DNA from: Ichthyophonus hoferi
Lineage: Eukaryota > Opisthokonta > Ichthyosporea > Ichthyophonida > Ichthyophonidae
DNA length: 46,645 bases
NCBI GenBank assembly: GCA_002751075.1
Contig: NAOQ01000122.1
Span: forward strand, 1,385 to 48,029
Direction: 5' to 3'
Under the pieces are notes generated by a model, which was given only the letters and a program-made list of their open reading frames with translations, did not search any database and was not told the DNA's origin. Positions within the stretch are counted from its first letter, which is position 1; every line of letters begins with the position of its first letter. This document shows positions 12,991 through 25,400 of this stretch, one piece after another. The translations under genes were made by a program, and so were the position numbers.

Positions 12991-13382
12991 TAATTAATTT
13001 AGGTATTTCTCTTATAGCTATAATCAATTAATATTATTAGCAATTATTATTATTCGTGTAGCCTGGGAAAATAGTTAATACAATCTATTGGTGTTCAATG
13101 GCAATCCAAGATGATCTATAAAAATTGAGCCAGCCAATGGTAGAGATCCTGCAACTACATAATAAGCCATTTCCGATTACATGATTTGGGGTCCAGCTTT
13201 GCTAAGGCGTTCCGCCTGACAAGTCCTGCTGACTTGTTTAATAATAAAAGTATGTTTTAGCATATCTGTACTTTGTGTAAGCAAATGAAAATGTTAAAGC
13301 TCCCCTTAATTCAATATTATCTCTCTTTTTAAACAAATATAGGCCACAGGAACGCTCGTGTCTCTGCTTATTATTCCCAACA
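12991..13382 (+). repeat. Dispersed repeat family A, copy 3 (short form)
   Basis: This is the copy closest to copy 1. Shared pieces include CTATTGGTGTT, GAGCCAGCCAATG, ATAATAAGCCATTTC, GACAAGTCCTGCTGACTTG and the end CTGCTTATTATTCCCAACA. The upstream block TTTAGGTATTTCTCTTATAG is shared with copies 2 and 4. It lies in intergenic DNA 2 kb upstream of RPL7. Confidence 0.6.
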
Positions 13383-13585
13383 ATAAACATTGTTTTGTAT
13401 GACTGAACAGTCTCTTTATTATTGTTTACACCTTTTTATTTGTGTTCTTTTACTAAAAAATGTTTTGACTAAATGTGGTCTTTGAAATCCGAAATAACCA
13501 AGAAAATACTGTAAAAATATCTAATTGACTATTTGAACCTTAATTGTGTTTTTTATTTCGAATACCAAAATCAATAATAACTCAC

Positions 13586-13835
13586 CGATCAATACTTAAA
13601 GTCTCTGATGAACTATTTGTTAAAAGCATGAAAAACTATCATATAAGCTGATTAGAACAATAAATCTTAAGCTCTAAGTTACTAACCAATGTAAGGAGGG
13701 ATTACCAACCAGAATACTTATCCAACTAATTAGGCAAAATGCTTTCCTTGCGGAAATAATTGAAGATAATAACACAGTAATACTAATCAGGAACATATAT
13801 CTGAACATGGTGAAAGCTTTGGTTCTAACATACAA
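13586..13835 (+). repeat. Dispersed repeat family C, copy 1
   Basis: This region aligns with 40330-40550 through several short anchors in the same order: AAGTTACTAACCA, an AACTAATTAGG/AACTAACTAGG block, and GTGAAAGCT..GGTT.TAACAT. The copies are strongly diverged, which suggests an old element. Element class and true ends are unknown. Confidence 0.45.
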
Positions 13836-15360
13836 CAACATAGTATTATATAACCTAGTCTACTATACATATTGTCAGAAGTACTTTTTTTTATATATAA
13901 AAAAAAACCACATATATATCGAAGTGAGTATAAACGTACTTCTCTTATTGGCAGCTCTGTACATTTTTTTTTATAACATCATTACCATTAATCTAAACAA
14001 ATACCAATAAACCATAATAGCTTTTAGACAATTTAGTAGTTTCAAATACATGCATTTCAAAAGAAAATTTTTTATTAATAAAATTATTAATGTATATAAC
14101 ATATAAGAGTAGATCATTTTTTTATTCTTTGACAATTAAGCATTTTCAAAGACATCAGAAAAGCAATTGTTTCGAAGCCTTTTGCTGTATAATTGGATGA
14201 AGAAAATTATTTCTTAAAAAGTATTAACTATCATAATATCTAGCAAATATTTCTAATTATAGACTACTGATATATATACCGTAATTGACAATATAATATC
14301 CTGATAAAAAAGGCACGATGAATGATTCATGGTTTACAATTGCAATTAGTAAAAATATGCGATCGTGATTGTCGCTGGACAACAACCAATAATATCAAGC
14401 ATTTGCATGCCTTGATCTATGTATAATTTCTACAGCTTGATATACAATCAAAAATACACGCTTGAGTTGCCGAATGTTTTTCTAAATCTTAACCATTGAT
14501 ATTTAATAACACATTTGGGATATGGTTTAAAATAAATGCTCACTAGGACGGAGGAGTTTCCTAGACTTTTACAAATATTAATTTATTCATAAATATATTT
14601 TTACCCTTGCTATATTACTTAGCGGTATGTTACATGTTATAATGGCGTAAATGGTTAACCTGTAAGGGCTGGTAATGGTAGTCATCAAATGATAAATAAA
14701 GTTTACATTATATATATTGCGTTCCAGTGTAAAGCAAACAATGCATATACATATTTCTTGATATTAACTTTCAGCCTTCGATTATACAAATGTCCAATTT
14801 CACTGCTTTGAGTTTAAGTTTCTCAGGAAATTCAGACCACACATACGGTCTCATAATATATTTTATTTAACATGATAAAAATTTACCACAATTTGCAAGA
14901 TACTAATATAGAAATTTAAAACATATTTATGTGTAAACATGGTGGATGATTAACAAAACAGCTCACCAGCACATATTTACTCTCGAGAAACATATAAGCT
15001 CTACCAACTCTTTGGAGCATCAGAAATCATAAATATAAAAAATAAAATTGTCTCAAAACATTAATATACTTTATATTTGAAATTTTATTACCACAGTATA
15101 TCTTGGTATATCTGCGATTAAATTCAATAGTAGAGTAAATTTATACAAATTATCTGCTTCCATCAATATACAAGATGCACGTGAACAAATGCGTACAAAT
15201 TATAACTAGTTTTACGCAAAACATATATTTCGAACATATAAACAAAATTATTGCCTAATAATTTAATTGTAATTATTTTATAGTGATTTCTATTGGGGCA
15301 TTAAATGGTGATAAATTCTATGTGTAGAGTGAACGATCGTGCCTGTCTTGTTCGTAAAAG

Positions 15361-15408
15361 CCCTCATTACTCCTTTCTCGTCTCTTTCCCCCTTCGGACA
15401 TAACGAAA
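15361..15408 (+). promoter_or_regulatory. Pyrimidine-rich leader in front of RPL7
   Basis: A run of about 35 bases that is almost wholly C/T (15361-15395) ends 14 bases before the RPL7 ATG. Pyrimidine-rich initiators and 5' terminal oligopyrimidine leaders are well known for ribosomal protein genes in many eukaryotes. Whether transcription starts inside this tract cannot be read from the sequence. Confidence 0.5.
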
Positions 15409-17732
15409 ATGGTCGAGTACGTATCCGTTTCCATCCCATCGCACAGCTTAGCCAAATAATAATCCACTAAACAGTTTTAAACAATACGAAGATGTCATGA
15501 AATATTTTTTATTTAATTAAAATATAAGCAAATACTTCGGGGGAAGTCCAACCATGTTTAATATCCATTTCAAAATTTTTTGAAGCAAAAAATATCCGAT
15601 TATAATCAGTTTTATTACAGAAATCCATCATCATGAATATATATCCATTGCATATCAAACACAAAAATATAATATTCCTGAATAATTTTCGCCGAGATGA
15701 GATCCTCGAAGTCAACATCAGCAACATCGCATTATCAATGAGGGGCGGGGAGAGGGGTGAAGGGGCAGGGTTGGGAGGGCTAAATGCATGTTCACATACT
15801 ATATTGGTAATAAGAACATGAGGTTCTTGTTATCATATGTACACACTCAACAAACGCTCTTTACAAAGCAAACGTTAAGGAAACTCGGGTTCTCCTTAGT
15901 TAGACATTACCGAGTGGGGGGTAATTGCGTAAGAGGTAATGGATGTGTGACTGACTTTCCTGGTCTATACAGGAAGGTGCCTGTCATCCCCGCCTCTGTG
16001 GCTAAGAAGCAGAAGGCTGCGGCCGCATACAGTGCCAAGCGCGCTGCTGCTCACGCTGAGGCCAAGAAGGTAAGAATTCTTAAATTGTTTTATATATAAC
16101 TACGTGCTTTAAGGTTAACGCAATGAATATATTTTATGAAAAGAATCGTACTTTTTAGAGTAATCACTTGAATAATTTTTTGGGGAGAATGGAGTTAACA
16201 TTCAAGAAACAGCGAGTTTATTTTACGAAGTCGGTTCCAATGAGTGACTCCGAGTCCGAGTCATTATTTCGTATGAAAGTTTCCCTTACACTGTTACACA
16301 AAACGGTTCATTTTATATTAATGAAGATTTTGTGAAAGATTGGCTAAATAGTTATTAAATGTTTTTTGTATCATTTATATCTTGTTTATCTTTTTTACCA
16401 GTTGCTTGACAGTGTCTGTGACCCATTTTAAGTCATGACTGCGTTTTCTGTGTAGTATATCTTAATATTTAGTATAAGTCATTTCTCAATGAGACTGAAC
16501 AATTCCACTAGCTTTTAAGTCAAGAATTTCAAGCAATTCAGGGCATAACATTCTAATTGTGTATTCAATAGGCTAACAAGCTCCAGCGCCGTGTCATCTT
16601 CAACAAGGCTAAGGCTTACGCCAGGGAGTACTCTGCCGCTGAGCGTAGTGTTGTCCGTAGCAAGCGCCTTGCTCGCTCCACTGGCTCTTTCTTCGTTCCC
16701 GCTGAGGCTAAGCTCGCCTTCGTTGTGCGTATTCGTGGTATCAACGGTATCAACCCCGTTTCCAAGAAGATCCTCCAGCTCCTCCGTCTTCGCCAGATCA
16801 ACAACGGCGTTTTCGTGAAGTTGAACAAGTCTTCCATCAATATGCTCCGCAAGGTGTGTATATGTTTGTGCTCAAGTTTGTATGAATATAGATGTGGGTA
16901 GGTTTTGGGACTCAATGTGGGGGTTAGGGTTTTATTAGCGGTTGTTGAAGGGATATTTATTTGAAAATACTACGAATACTGTTTTTAAAGTTTGCTATAA
17001 TTACATTTTTATTATTTTGTTAGTGATATTGTTATTTTTGAGTTCTACATTATTAGTTTAATTATCTATAATGTAGTTTATTAAAAATATCTGGTTATAT
17101 TTTTATGATTTATTGCGCATTCTTGTGTGGGAGTTATTAAGTATAGTATTGTATACATGCACTAACATTTATTAATTATAAATATCAGAGCAGAGCGTTC
17201 TATTATGGAGTTGTCTGATTATAATTTTGTTGATGTCATTTATTGTTATATTATGTAATGTTTAATACAATATTAAAGTTAATTACGGTATTTTTAAACC
17301 AACTTTAATCGATCAAAGTATATCAATATAAAATATTTTATTATTTGTCACCATCCATCCCTTATCTAATTGAACCTTTGAATTTATCAGGTTGAGCCCT
17401 ACCTCGCCTACGGTTACCCTAACCTTAAGTCCGTGCGCGAGCTTGTGTACAAGCGCGGACACGGTAAGGTCGATAGCAAGCGTATTCCCCTTGTTGATAA
17501 CGCCATCATTGAGAAGGCTCTCGGTGCTTACGGTATCGTGTGCATGGAGGATCTTATCCACGAGATCATGACCGTTGGTCCTCACTTCAAGATTGCCAAC
17601 AACTTCCTCTGGCCTTTCAAGCTGTCCAACCCCAACGGTGGCTTCAACCGCAAGCGTATTCACTTCATTGAAGGTGGTGATTACGGTAACCGCGAGGACT
17701 ACATCAATGACCTTGTCCGCCGTATGAACTAG
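15409..17732 (+). CDS. RPL7: 60S ribosomal protein L7 (uL30)
   Basis: This is a large-subunit ribosomal protein of the uL30 family, with the lysine/alanine-rich eukaryotic N-terminal extension. The exons join in phase: 15409-15416 (ATGGTCGA, donor GTACGT), 15973-16069, 16572-16853 and 17391-17732, giving 242 aa, the usual length for the family. The start [15 protein letters not shown] is restored only when the tiny 8-base first coding exon is joined to the second. Diagnostic segments include [20 protein letters not shown] (about aa 81-100), [41 protein letters not shown] and the end [15 protein letters not shown]. Codon bias is strong, as in RPL35. The three introns are 556, 502 and 537 bp, unusually long beside the coding exons. 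The minus-strand open frames at 16616-16915 and 17313-17663 are shadows of this gene. Confidence 0.97.
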
Positions 17733-19926
17733 AGTGCGTTTAATAAACGGGCAGCTCTTGATAATTAATTATTATGATTGGCCGAGTCTTTATCCGTTGG
17801 AATTTAATTTGTAATTTTTTGATGGGCTGATTTATTATTAGAGTTGAGAGACATTTAATAAATTATGGCTTGGATTATATAGTACAGAATTATATTAGTG
17901 TTCTGTGGGATTTACTAGGATGATTGAATTAAGGTTGCATTTTTGTGGTGTTTTTGTTTTTTTCTCTCCCCAGTAAGTGTTAAATTGATGACATAAAAGT
18001 ATTAGGTGTATTATGTCGAAATTCCGAATTACAATATTATTTGTCTAGTTCTTGGTTGAAATGTTTTGTTTATTGTTTTTTATTATAATTAGTACCTCAT
18101 TGGTTGAAGAGGGTTTGCTGTACTGAATATTGGTTTTGGTTTGTGAAATTTAAATTAAAGTCAACATTTATTTTTCGCTGCATTTATTTTTTATTGGCGT
18201 AAATAGTTAGTAGGTCTTTTATTTATGTAATTTGAATATGGACTTTTAAGTATATTTTCTGTTCAATGACTGGTATATTACGTCAATAAGTTAAAGTTGG
18301 TGCTTGTTATTGTATTTAGTAATGTAGTGGTGTTCAATAAGCTTGGCCAATTCTTAAATTATTTGTATTGATAGGTGAGGTTGTCTTGTTATATGCTTTT
18401 GATACTGTGCGTGTTTCAATGATGACAACTGAGAAATAATTGTGGCTTTTTGCTCCTGCTGGAAAAGCATGGTGCTGATGTTTTCTTTAGGTCAGTTTTT
18501 GTTTGTTTTGAGATCAATTGATTCCATATGTAGTTTAATCAGTATTTTTTTAAGTATCTAGTGGAATAATTGATAGGTTGTAATAGAATTAATCACACTT
18601 CCGAAATACTGTGTCTGGTTAAAAACCGTTTATTAGTTAAGAAAGATTATTTGACCACACCAGAAGTTTGTTTTTCGTTATATTATTACTTTTTATTACT
18701 TCCAGCCCTGATTAAGCGTATATGGAAATCAGTGGACCAAGGGTCAGGCGCAATCAATACAAGTTTGCATTTAGTTTTGCTGAGATTGATGCGTACAACA
18801 TCATAAACGGATTATCCTCTCAACATTAAAGGTTATGAAAGGCTATTGAATAGTTCAATCTCAACACCAAAACTATTAATTAATGCTACGTCGTTACCTT
18901 TAAGGCCCTTTTATTTTAGAATACAGATATTGTAGATTTCAGCCTTTGCCATCATTATGTTACTATGTTGTAGGTGTTATCTCACCCATTACCATGAGTG
19001 CAAACAGAGAATTAAATAAAAGTGAAGGAGCTTTATTCTATATAACTACAGAAAAACAAGAGGAGGATCCTGTCAGGCAGAGCCCTTTTATACATTCTAA
19101 ATAAAGCTTAATATATAGATTGCTTGATAATCTAATTATTAATTAATCAATTAAACAAAGACTATTCGACAGATGTGGCTCCAAGCCAAAGGGACATTAT
19201 ATATAAAGTAAGCAATCCTTGCTAGAATTCTCTTCAGAACAAAGTTAGCAATGTTTATTTATATTAGCTTTATATTAATGGTTAATATTTTAAAATCCAA
19301 TAGTCTATGGCCACTTCTGAAAGCTAGATGTTCATATATAAAGCTTTTGCATTTGATATAGGATTAGAAATGCTACACAGTGATGAGATAAATACAATAC
19401 TAAGTATGTGTATAGGTTCATATAGAACTTGATAGTCACAAATAATTAAGAATAGCTAGCAGGTTCATACAGGACACTTCTACGTACCTATGTTCCGGAT
19501 ATATATATATATATATATATATCATACTAATATTCCAATCCAAGATTGCTTGATATGAAGCAACAGAGATCATGGCACCATCATAGTGTCATACATAATA
19601 TATAACACCTCTCTTAGTACCGTTACATTTTAATAAATAAAAGCAAACATAATTCAATATGGCATTACAACCATATTGATAAACAACGTCAGAACTTTTT
19701 TGAATCCCCATATAAATGAAAATAAAATAATTGCTGGCCCAAAAATTCTAAATGTAATTCAAATCTGTCACTATGAATTTTGAAATTACGTGTAAATAAA
19801 AATAACCAGTAAGTAACAAGCACAACAGATCCGTGGTCTAATTAGATTTATTGGCTATAGTATTGCAATAAGGAAGTGAACCAATGATATTCACTTTATA
19901 TATCAGATCCTGCAATCAATGCAGTC
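17733..19926. other. RPL7 3' flank and intergenic DNA up to the RIO1 stop
   Basis: The tract starts with the likely RPL7 3'UTR (T-rich, with an AATAAA-like site near 17742 and others beyond). No gene could be supported. A 78-codon plus-strand ORF (18570-18806) has no recognisable features. A family B repeat lies at 19009-19160 and an (AT)n microsatellite at about 19500-19522. RPL7 (+) and RIO1 (-) converge on this interval. Confidence 0.5.
19009..19160 (+). repeat. Dispersed repeat family B, copy 1
   Basis: It shares an ordered set of anchors with 39969-40120: AATTAAATA, a TATAACT.CAGAAAAA.AAGAG core, a TTTTATA.AT block and AATCTAATTATTA.TTAAT. A weaker third copy is at about 40900-41010. 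Class and ends are unknown. Confidence 0.5.
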
Positions 19927-22450
19927 TTATTTTTTGCCGCTAGATGATTTTTTCTCAGATCTTTTCTTCACTTTCTTTGGAACTTTGTGGGCTCGTTTTT
20001 CACGTTGTTCGGCCTTGACCCTTTGTTTATGTTCCTGTAGTTTTAAATATAAGTGCGCATTGGACGTAAGTTTTAAGACAATATTAGTGGTAGAGTATCC
20101 TACAAGGCAAAGATAAAAAGTAAATCCGGAAAGTCTTTGAAACAAAGAGAGAAGAATGTTAGGAGAGAAATATGATTAAGAGAAAGAGAGAGTAAATCAT
20201 TAGATAATACATGTAGATAGTGAATAAAATGGAAAACAAAATAAACAGTTAATGAGAAAAAGATAAATTCAATTACTTTGCAAAATCCTAGCAGTTAATT
20301 GCATGTTTTACACACATACACATATACAATATAGTGCAATTTAATAATGTAGTTTTGAAATCTATGCTAATATTTATGAATTATCTGGTAGAGATAGAAA
20401 AATAGATATATAAAGTACATTATTGATTGAGAGTCACAAACCTTCTTTAGCTGTTTTGGATCTTTTGTCTCTTCTGGTTGTCCCTCTCCCTCTCCCTCTC
20501 CCTCTATGTCACTATCACTCTCACTTTCATTATCATCACTCTCTTCCATTGAGTCATCATCATCTCCTGTCTCTTTTTNNNNNNNNNNNNNNNNNNNNNN
20601 NNNNNNNNNNNNNNNNNNNNNNNNNNNNNNNNNNNNNNNNNNNNNNNNNNNNNNNNNNNNNNNNNNNNNNNNNNNNNNNNNNNNNNNNNNNNNNNNNNNN
20701 NNNNNNNNNNNNNNNNNNNNNNNNNNNNNNNNNNNNNNNNNNNNNNNNNNNNNNNNNNNNNNNNNNNNNNNNNNNNNNNNNNNNNNNNNNNNNNNNNNNN
20801 NNNNNNNNNNNNNNNNNNNNNNNNNNNNNNNNNNNNNNNNNNNNNNNNNNNNNNNNNNNNNNNNNNNNNNNNNNNNNNNNNNNNNNNNNNNNNNNNNNNN
20901 NNNNNNNNNNNNNNNTTCTGGTTGTCCCTCTCCCTCTCCCTCTCCCTCTATGTCACTATCACTCTCACTTTCATTATCATCACTCTCTTCCATTGAGTCA
21001 TCATCATCTCCTGTCTCTTTTTTTCTGTCTTTCTTGGGTAGGTCTGGCAAAAGAATGATCTCTTCCTCCGCCTGTGGAAAAAAAAAAAGAAACAAATATC
21101 AATGAGTTGAAATAGGGTAGCACATCCTAACGTTGAATACTGATATAGCAATACTAAAGTATATATCTTAAATATGATACCATTGGATGGTATAGGGCAT
21201 TAAAAAAAGTTATAATTTTAAAATATATCAACCAGTGTGCTTATTTCAATATAACATTACTATAGTATATATAAGTAAATAAATATGATAAAAACAAACC
21301 CTAGGGAAGCTTTGCATTAAAGAACTGCATTAGAGTAATAACAGAAAAAAATAAATTCCAATCAAACTTAACTATGAACTTCCTTTCTCTATACTAATGA
21401 ACGAAATTTTTTAATTAAAAAAATGAATAATATATACTTATACATATATAGATAGCACATGAAATAGTAAACCCCAATACAAATAAATAATTGCTTATAC
21501 ATTCAGCAACGTATTTTAGGCTACCTTACCTTATCAACTCCCGTGAGATCTGACCTTAGTCCGAGAATCTTGCTGTATATCACCTATGGAGATATAGAGA
21601 GATGGATAAATAAGTATATATAAGGATATGAAGGTATGGCTTGAACAAAAACATAAAGAGGTAGGTAAGATGGAAGTAAATAAGGGAATGGGTTAAGTAG
21701 ACAAGGAGAAAATATATCAGATTTTGAATTATTGCATACACATATACACACAGACTCAAGAAATCAGTAAAGTAGATATTAGTTCTACTGAATTCTAGAA
21801 AACAGATGGATAGAAAAATGTCAAGTTGCAATATATATATATTATACTGTACTATAATATGCTATACCATACTATACATACTATATTATTATATACTATA
21901 TGTTTTCCTAGTAACTCACTCCTCTTGCGTCATCTTTTTGCATAGCTGCCACATCACGTTCAAAATCGATGACGCCATCAAGTGTACGTGGGATATATGA
22001 TTGGCGGAAAACTGTATAGGAAAAAATAAATACATAAATATGTAGACAAAGCTGCAAGTTTAAATACATATATATATATATACATTATTATTTTTCATAC
22101 CCTGTTCATCTACACATACATACATACACACACACACATATATATATATACATCATTGTTTTTCATACCCTGTTCATCCACTTTATCTGCCTCGGTCTGT
22201 GCGGGCCGAACTGCAATTTCGGCTTTTTTCTGTAATAAATCACACCACAACATTAGTCAGCTACGTTTAGAGCGAGTATATCCATGCAGGATCACACTCC
22301 AGAATATTTGCCCAATTTTCATTTCCATATGAGGTGGAAACAGGCTAAGTAAATATTTCGAGATAGTTAATTATAGATAAAAAAATTGAATGCGAATCCG
22401 GTCTTGGCCCAGCCTGATCTGACCCGACTCGATCCAGATGAGTTGTACAA

Positions 22451-22488
<38 letters not shown>

Positions 22489-25400
22489 TAGGTCATTGGT
22501 AATGACGCCATTTAAGTAATGTGATATATCACCAATCAAACCCCAGTATTTAATAAATATAGCAGATTAATATTTGCCAGTCAGGTCACACGCCAATGTT
22601 ATTAACCAATAAGCCAAATTTATGTATCCATGATTTGGGGCCAATGCGGCCTTTCATCCCTAACTAAATATAACTACCATTTGGCTATCAAAGGTTGATA
22701 TATATATATATATGATTATAAATAACCCCAATTAGCCATCATAATTAACTAATTAATGAGCTAGCATAATGGTTAGCCCGGATCATTATTTCATTACCAA
22801 GACAGAAAAGTACCATATTTTTAAAAAATAATAATAATTGTAACATTAATAATAGAATATATTTTACTATCGTCCAATACTGTAAAGGCTTCAGAATTGT
22901 AGATCATTATTTACTAAAGATAACCATCTTCTAAAAGTGGCCTAATTATCTATCAGATTAGTGGCTGATTCCGTAGAGAATAATTAAATAAAAATAGCCT
23001 CATAGAGGATAATGAAGAAAAGGTTAAAAATATTGTGTCATATAAATATATATATATAATATATATAACACAACACAACACAACGCAACACAACACAACA
23101 TAACCATAACATAGCTATATATATAATATCACATTATAACCGTATAGTTAACACACCAATATCTCGCAAGTATAACAGAAAGGAGCAGCATATAAACCCA
23201 AGGGTATGTATGCTTTATGTATATAGTATAGTACAGTATATATATATATATATACCAAGCCTTAAGTCCTATACCTTCTCAAGATAGTCATCCACTCCGT
23301 CCTTTTTAATGTTAATATCTGTCACGAAGTCAAACAACTCCCTCATTGACATCACATCTACATCTTTCTTTTTAAAGAATTCTGATTGGGTGGAAGGGAT
23401 GCAGGCATGTGTCATGTCATGCATGTGATTGTACTTTATAACAGGTAATTGGTTGATATGATACGTTCGCTAAAATATAAGATCATTCAACATAATATAA
23501 TATAATATAATATAATATAATAAAACATAACATAACATAATATAATATAACATAATATAATAAAACATAACATAACATAATATAATATAATAAAACATAA
23601 CATAACATAACATAACATAACATAACATAATACACTATAACCATATCATATATACTAAACATACCTGTCATATTATGACAATCGGATCTCAAGAACTCCA
23701 ATGCACGTGGGTGATCGTGCTCCACGGATTGGGACACATCAATGAAATATACTATCTTCTTATAGTAGCTGTATAGATTAGGTATATGTATGGATGCATA
23801 TGTTATTTACCCAAGCCAATGAAAGAGAATAAAGGGCGGTAAGTAAATGCTGACAGGTTGCTATATATAACTCATGCATCTACCTATGGTCAATACTATT
23901 ATGAGATTGATTTCATTAGACATTCATATCTTTTTTTAATTATCCCATAGGTATACACGTCATAGTAAACTGAAAGGTGATTGGGCCAATATCATCTCCT
24001 ATGAGATTATTAGCGCTATATTTGGCTAACTTACAGCAGGTTATATTCACTCAGATCTCCGTGGACCAATCGGCAATCATGATACATAACACGCATATCC
24101 TATAGAGAGAGAGAGAGAGATAAAGAGAGAAAGAAAGAGAAAAGAATATGAAAAAGGCGGGTAAGTAAAATGGTTGCCATGGCTACATTGGAGTCACGTG
24201 ATGTAGCGTACACATAGATTGTATACAATAGGATACACCATTTCCCTTGTTATGTTATGTTATTTCTCTTTGTTCTGGTTTGCTATATATTATAAAATAG
24301 CATTATAGTATAATAATAATGATAATATATTTTATATGATAGTCTAGGTAGGGTAAGTATGTGCCGAAAGAAAGCATCATACACTTTAGAATAACCAAAC
24401 ACTGTGCGGTAAAGAGCAAAGTTATCTTGTATATCTATCATATATATATAAGAATCAGTCTCATGAAAATGTAAATTTGTTTTTTAGTTAATGCTTTGAT
24501 TTTCTACAAATGAAAACATTAAAGGGAGTGAAAACTTTATTTTTCAGGTTGATTTATGCTGATTTGATATTTGATAGTATAATGTGAGTGTGAATTCAAC
24601 TTAAGATAAGTACTATGCCTCCTAATACCAATAAATTATTTGCCTATATACCTATATACAAATATCTATATATATACATTTACATAACCATACCTGGAAT
24701 GTTCCTACAATAACATTTTAAACTAATAGCTAAATACTTTATTTTTCTATTATAATTATACAAATCTTTTGACTGAGAGGTCATTTGATGATAATCTACC
24801 CATTACTCATTAATTATAAATTGATAGATACATAATATTACGACAGTTTTGTATTTTAATCTCTTTTAGATAAAATCAAATCGAATCGAATCAGGACCAA
24901 CCCGAGGTACAATCGGTAATTAATGATAATGAGTGTGATCACATAGTTTGCCAATTATCTCTTTAAGGCGAGATAATAATGCTGCATAAAAATAAAACAA
25001 GTAAGCGAAAAAAAAAATACAAGTAGAATAAAATAAAAATAAAACAGTAAATGCTAAGTGTGCCTATACAAACATTTATCTTTCTATGAATGATAAGCAT
25101 CCACTTACGTACCTTCACCACCTGATAGTACATTTCACGTGCACGATCCGTACTAAATTCAGCGTCTTTTAAGCGAGGTGCTGCCCTAGAGGGGGAAAAG
25201 GATATGACGTCACTATCATATCACACGTAGCGTATATAGGCCTACCTCTCTTCCTTTTCATATCTATATGTATAAAGAAAGAGTTACCTTAAATTTTAAT
25301 TAATTAATAATTAGTCTAAGGTGTTATTTTTAGATTTTGAGTACTAGCCGTTCATTATCATAGTGCACGTAATTACCATATATATAAAAGATAAAATCAG

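Larger units (their letters stand above)
6563..15300. other. Long gene-free tract between RPL35 and RPL7
   Basis: I find no supportable gene in about 8.7 kb. The first kilobase is probably the RPL35 3'UTR and flank (AATAAA-like sites directly after the stop and again near 6676 and 7340). It contains a short inverted repeat (7175-7235), family A copies 2, 4 and 3, a family C copy (13586-13835), a poly-A run near 10127-10147 and many AT-only stretches. A 63-codon ORF at 12474-12665 has no recognisable features. Confidence 0.5.

Noticed and set aside
16591-17663. ORFs overlapping RPL7 in other frames and on the minus strand
   Set aside because: Shadows of RPL7 exons 3 and 4, with no family similarity of their own.
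18570-18806. 78-codon plus-strand ORF downstream of RPL7
   Set aside because: No family similarity, no codon bias like that of the neighbouring genes, and no splice signals that extend it.
20423-21105. Plus-strand Ser/Pro/Leu-rich ORFs across the N gap
   Set aside because: Antisense shadows of the acidic RIO1 exon. They cross undetermined bases.
22381-22700. Mixed-composition patch around the AT microsatellite checked for an extra RIO1 exon
   Set aside because: RIO1 exons 12 and 13 join in phase without it, and the joined protein matches the family there.
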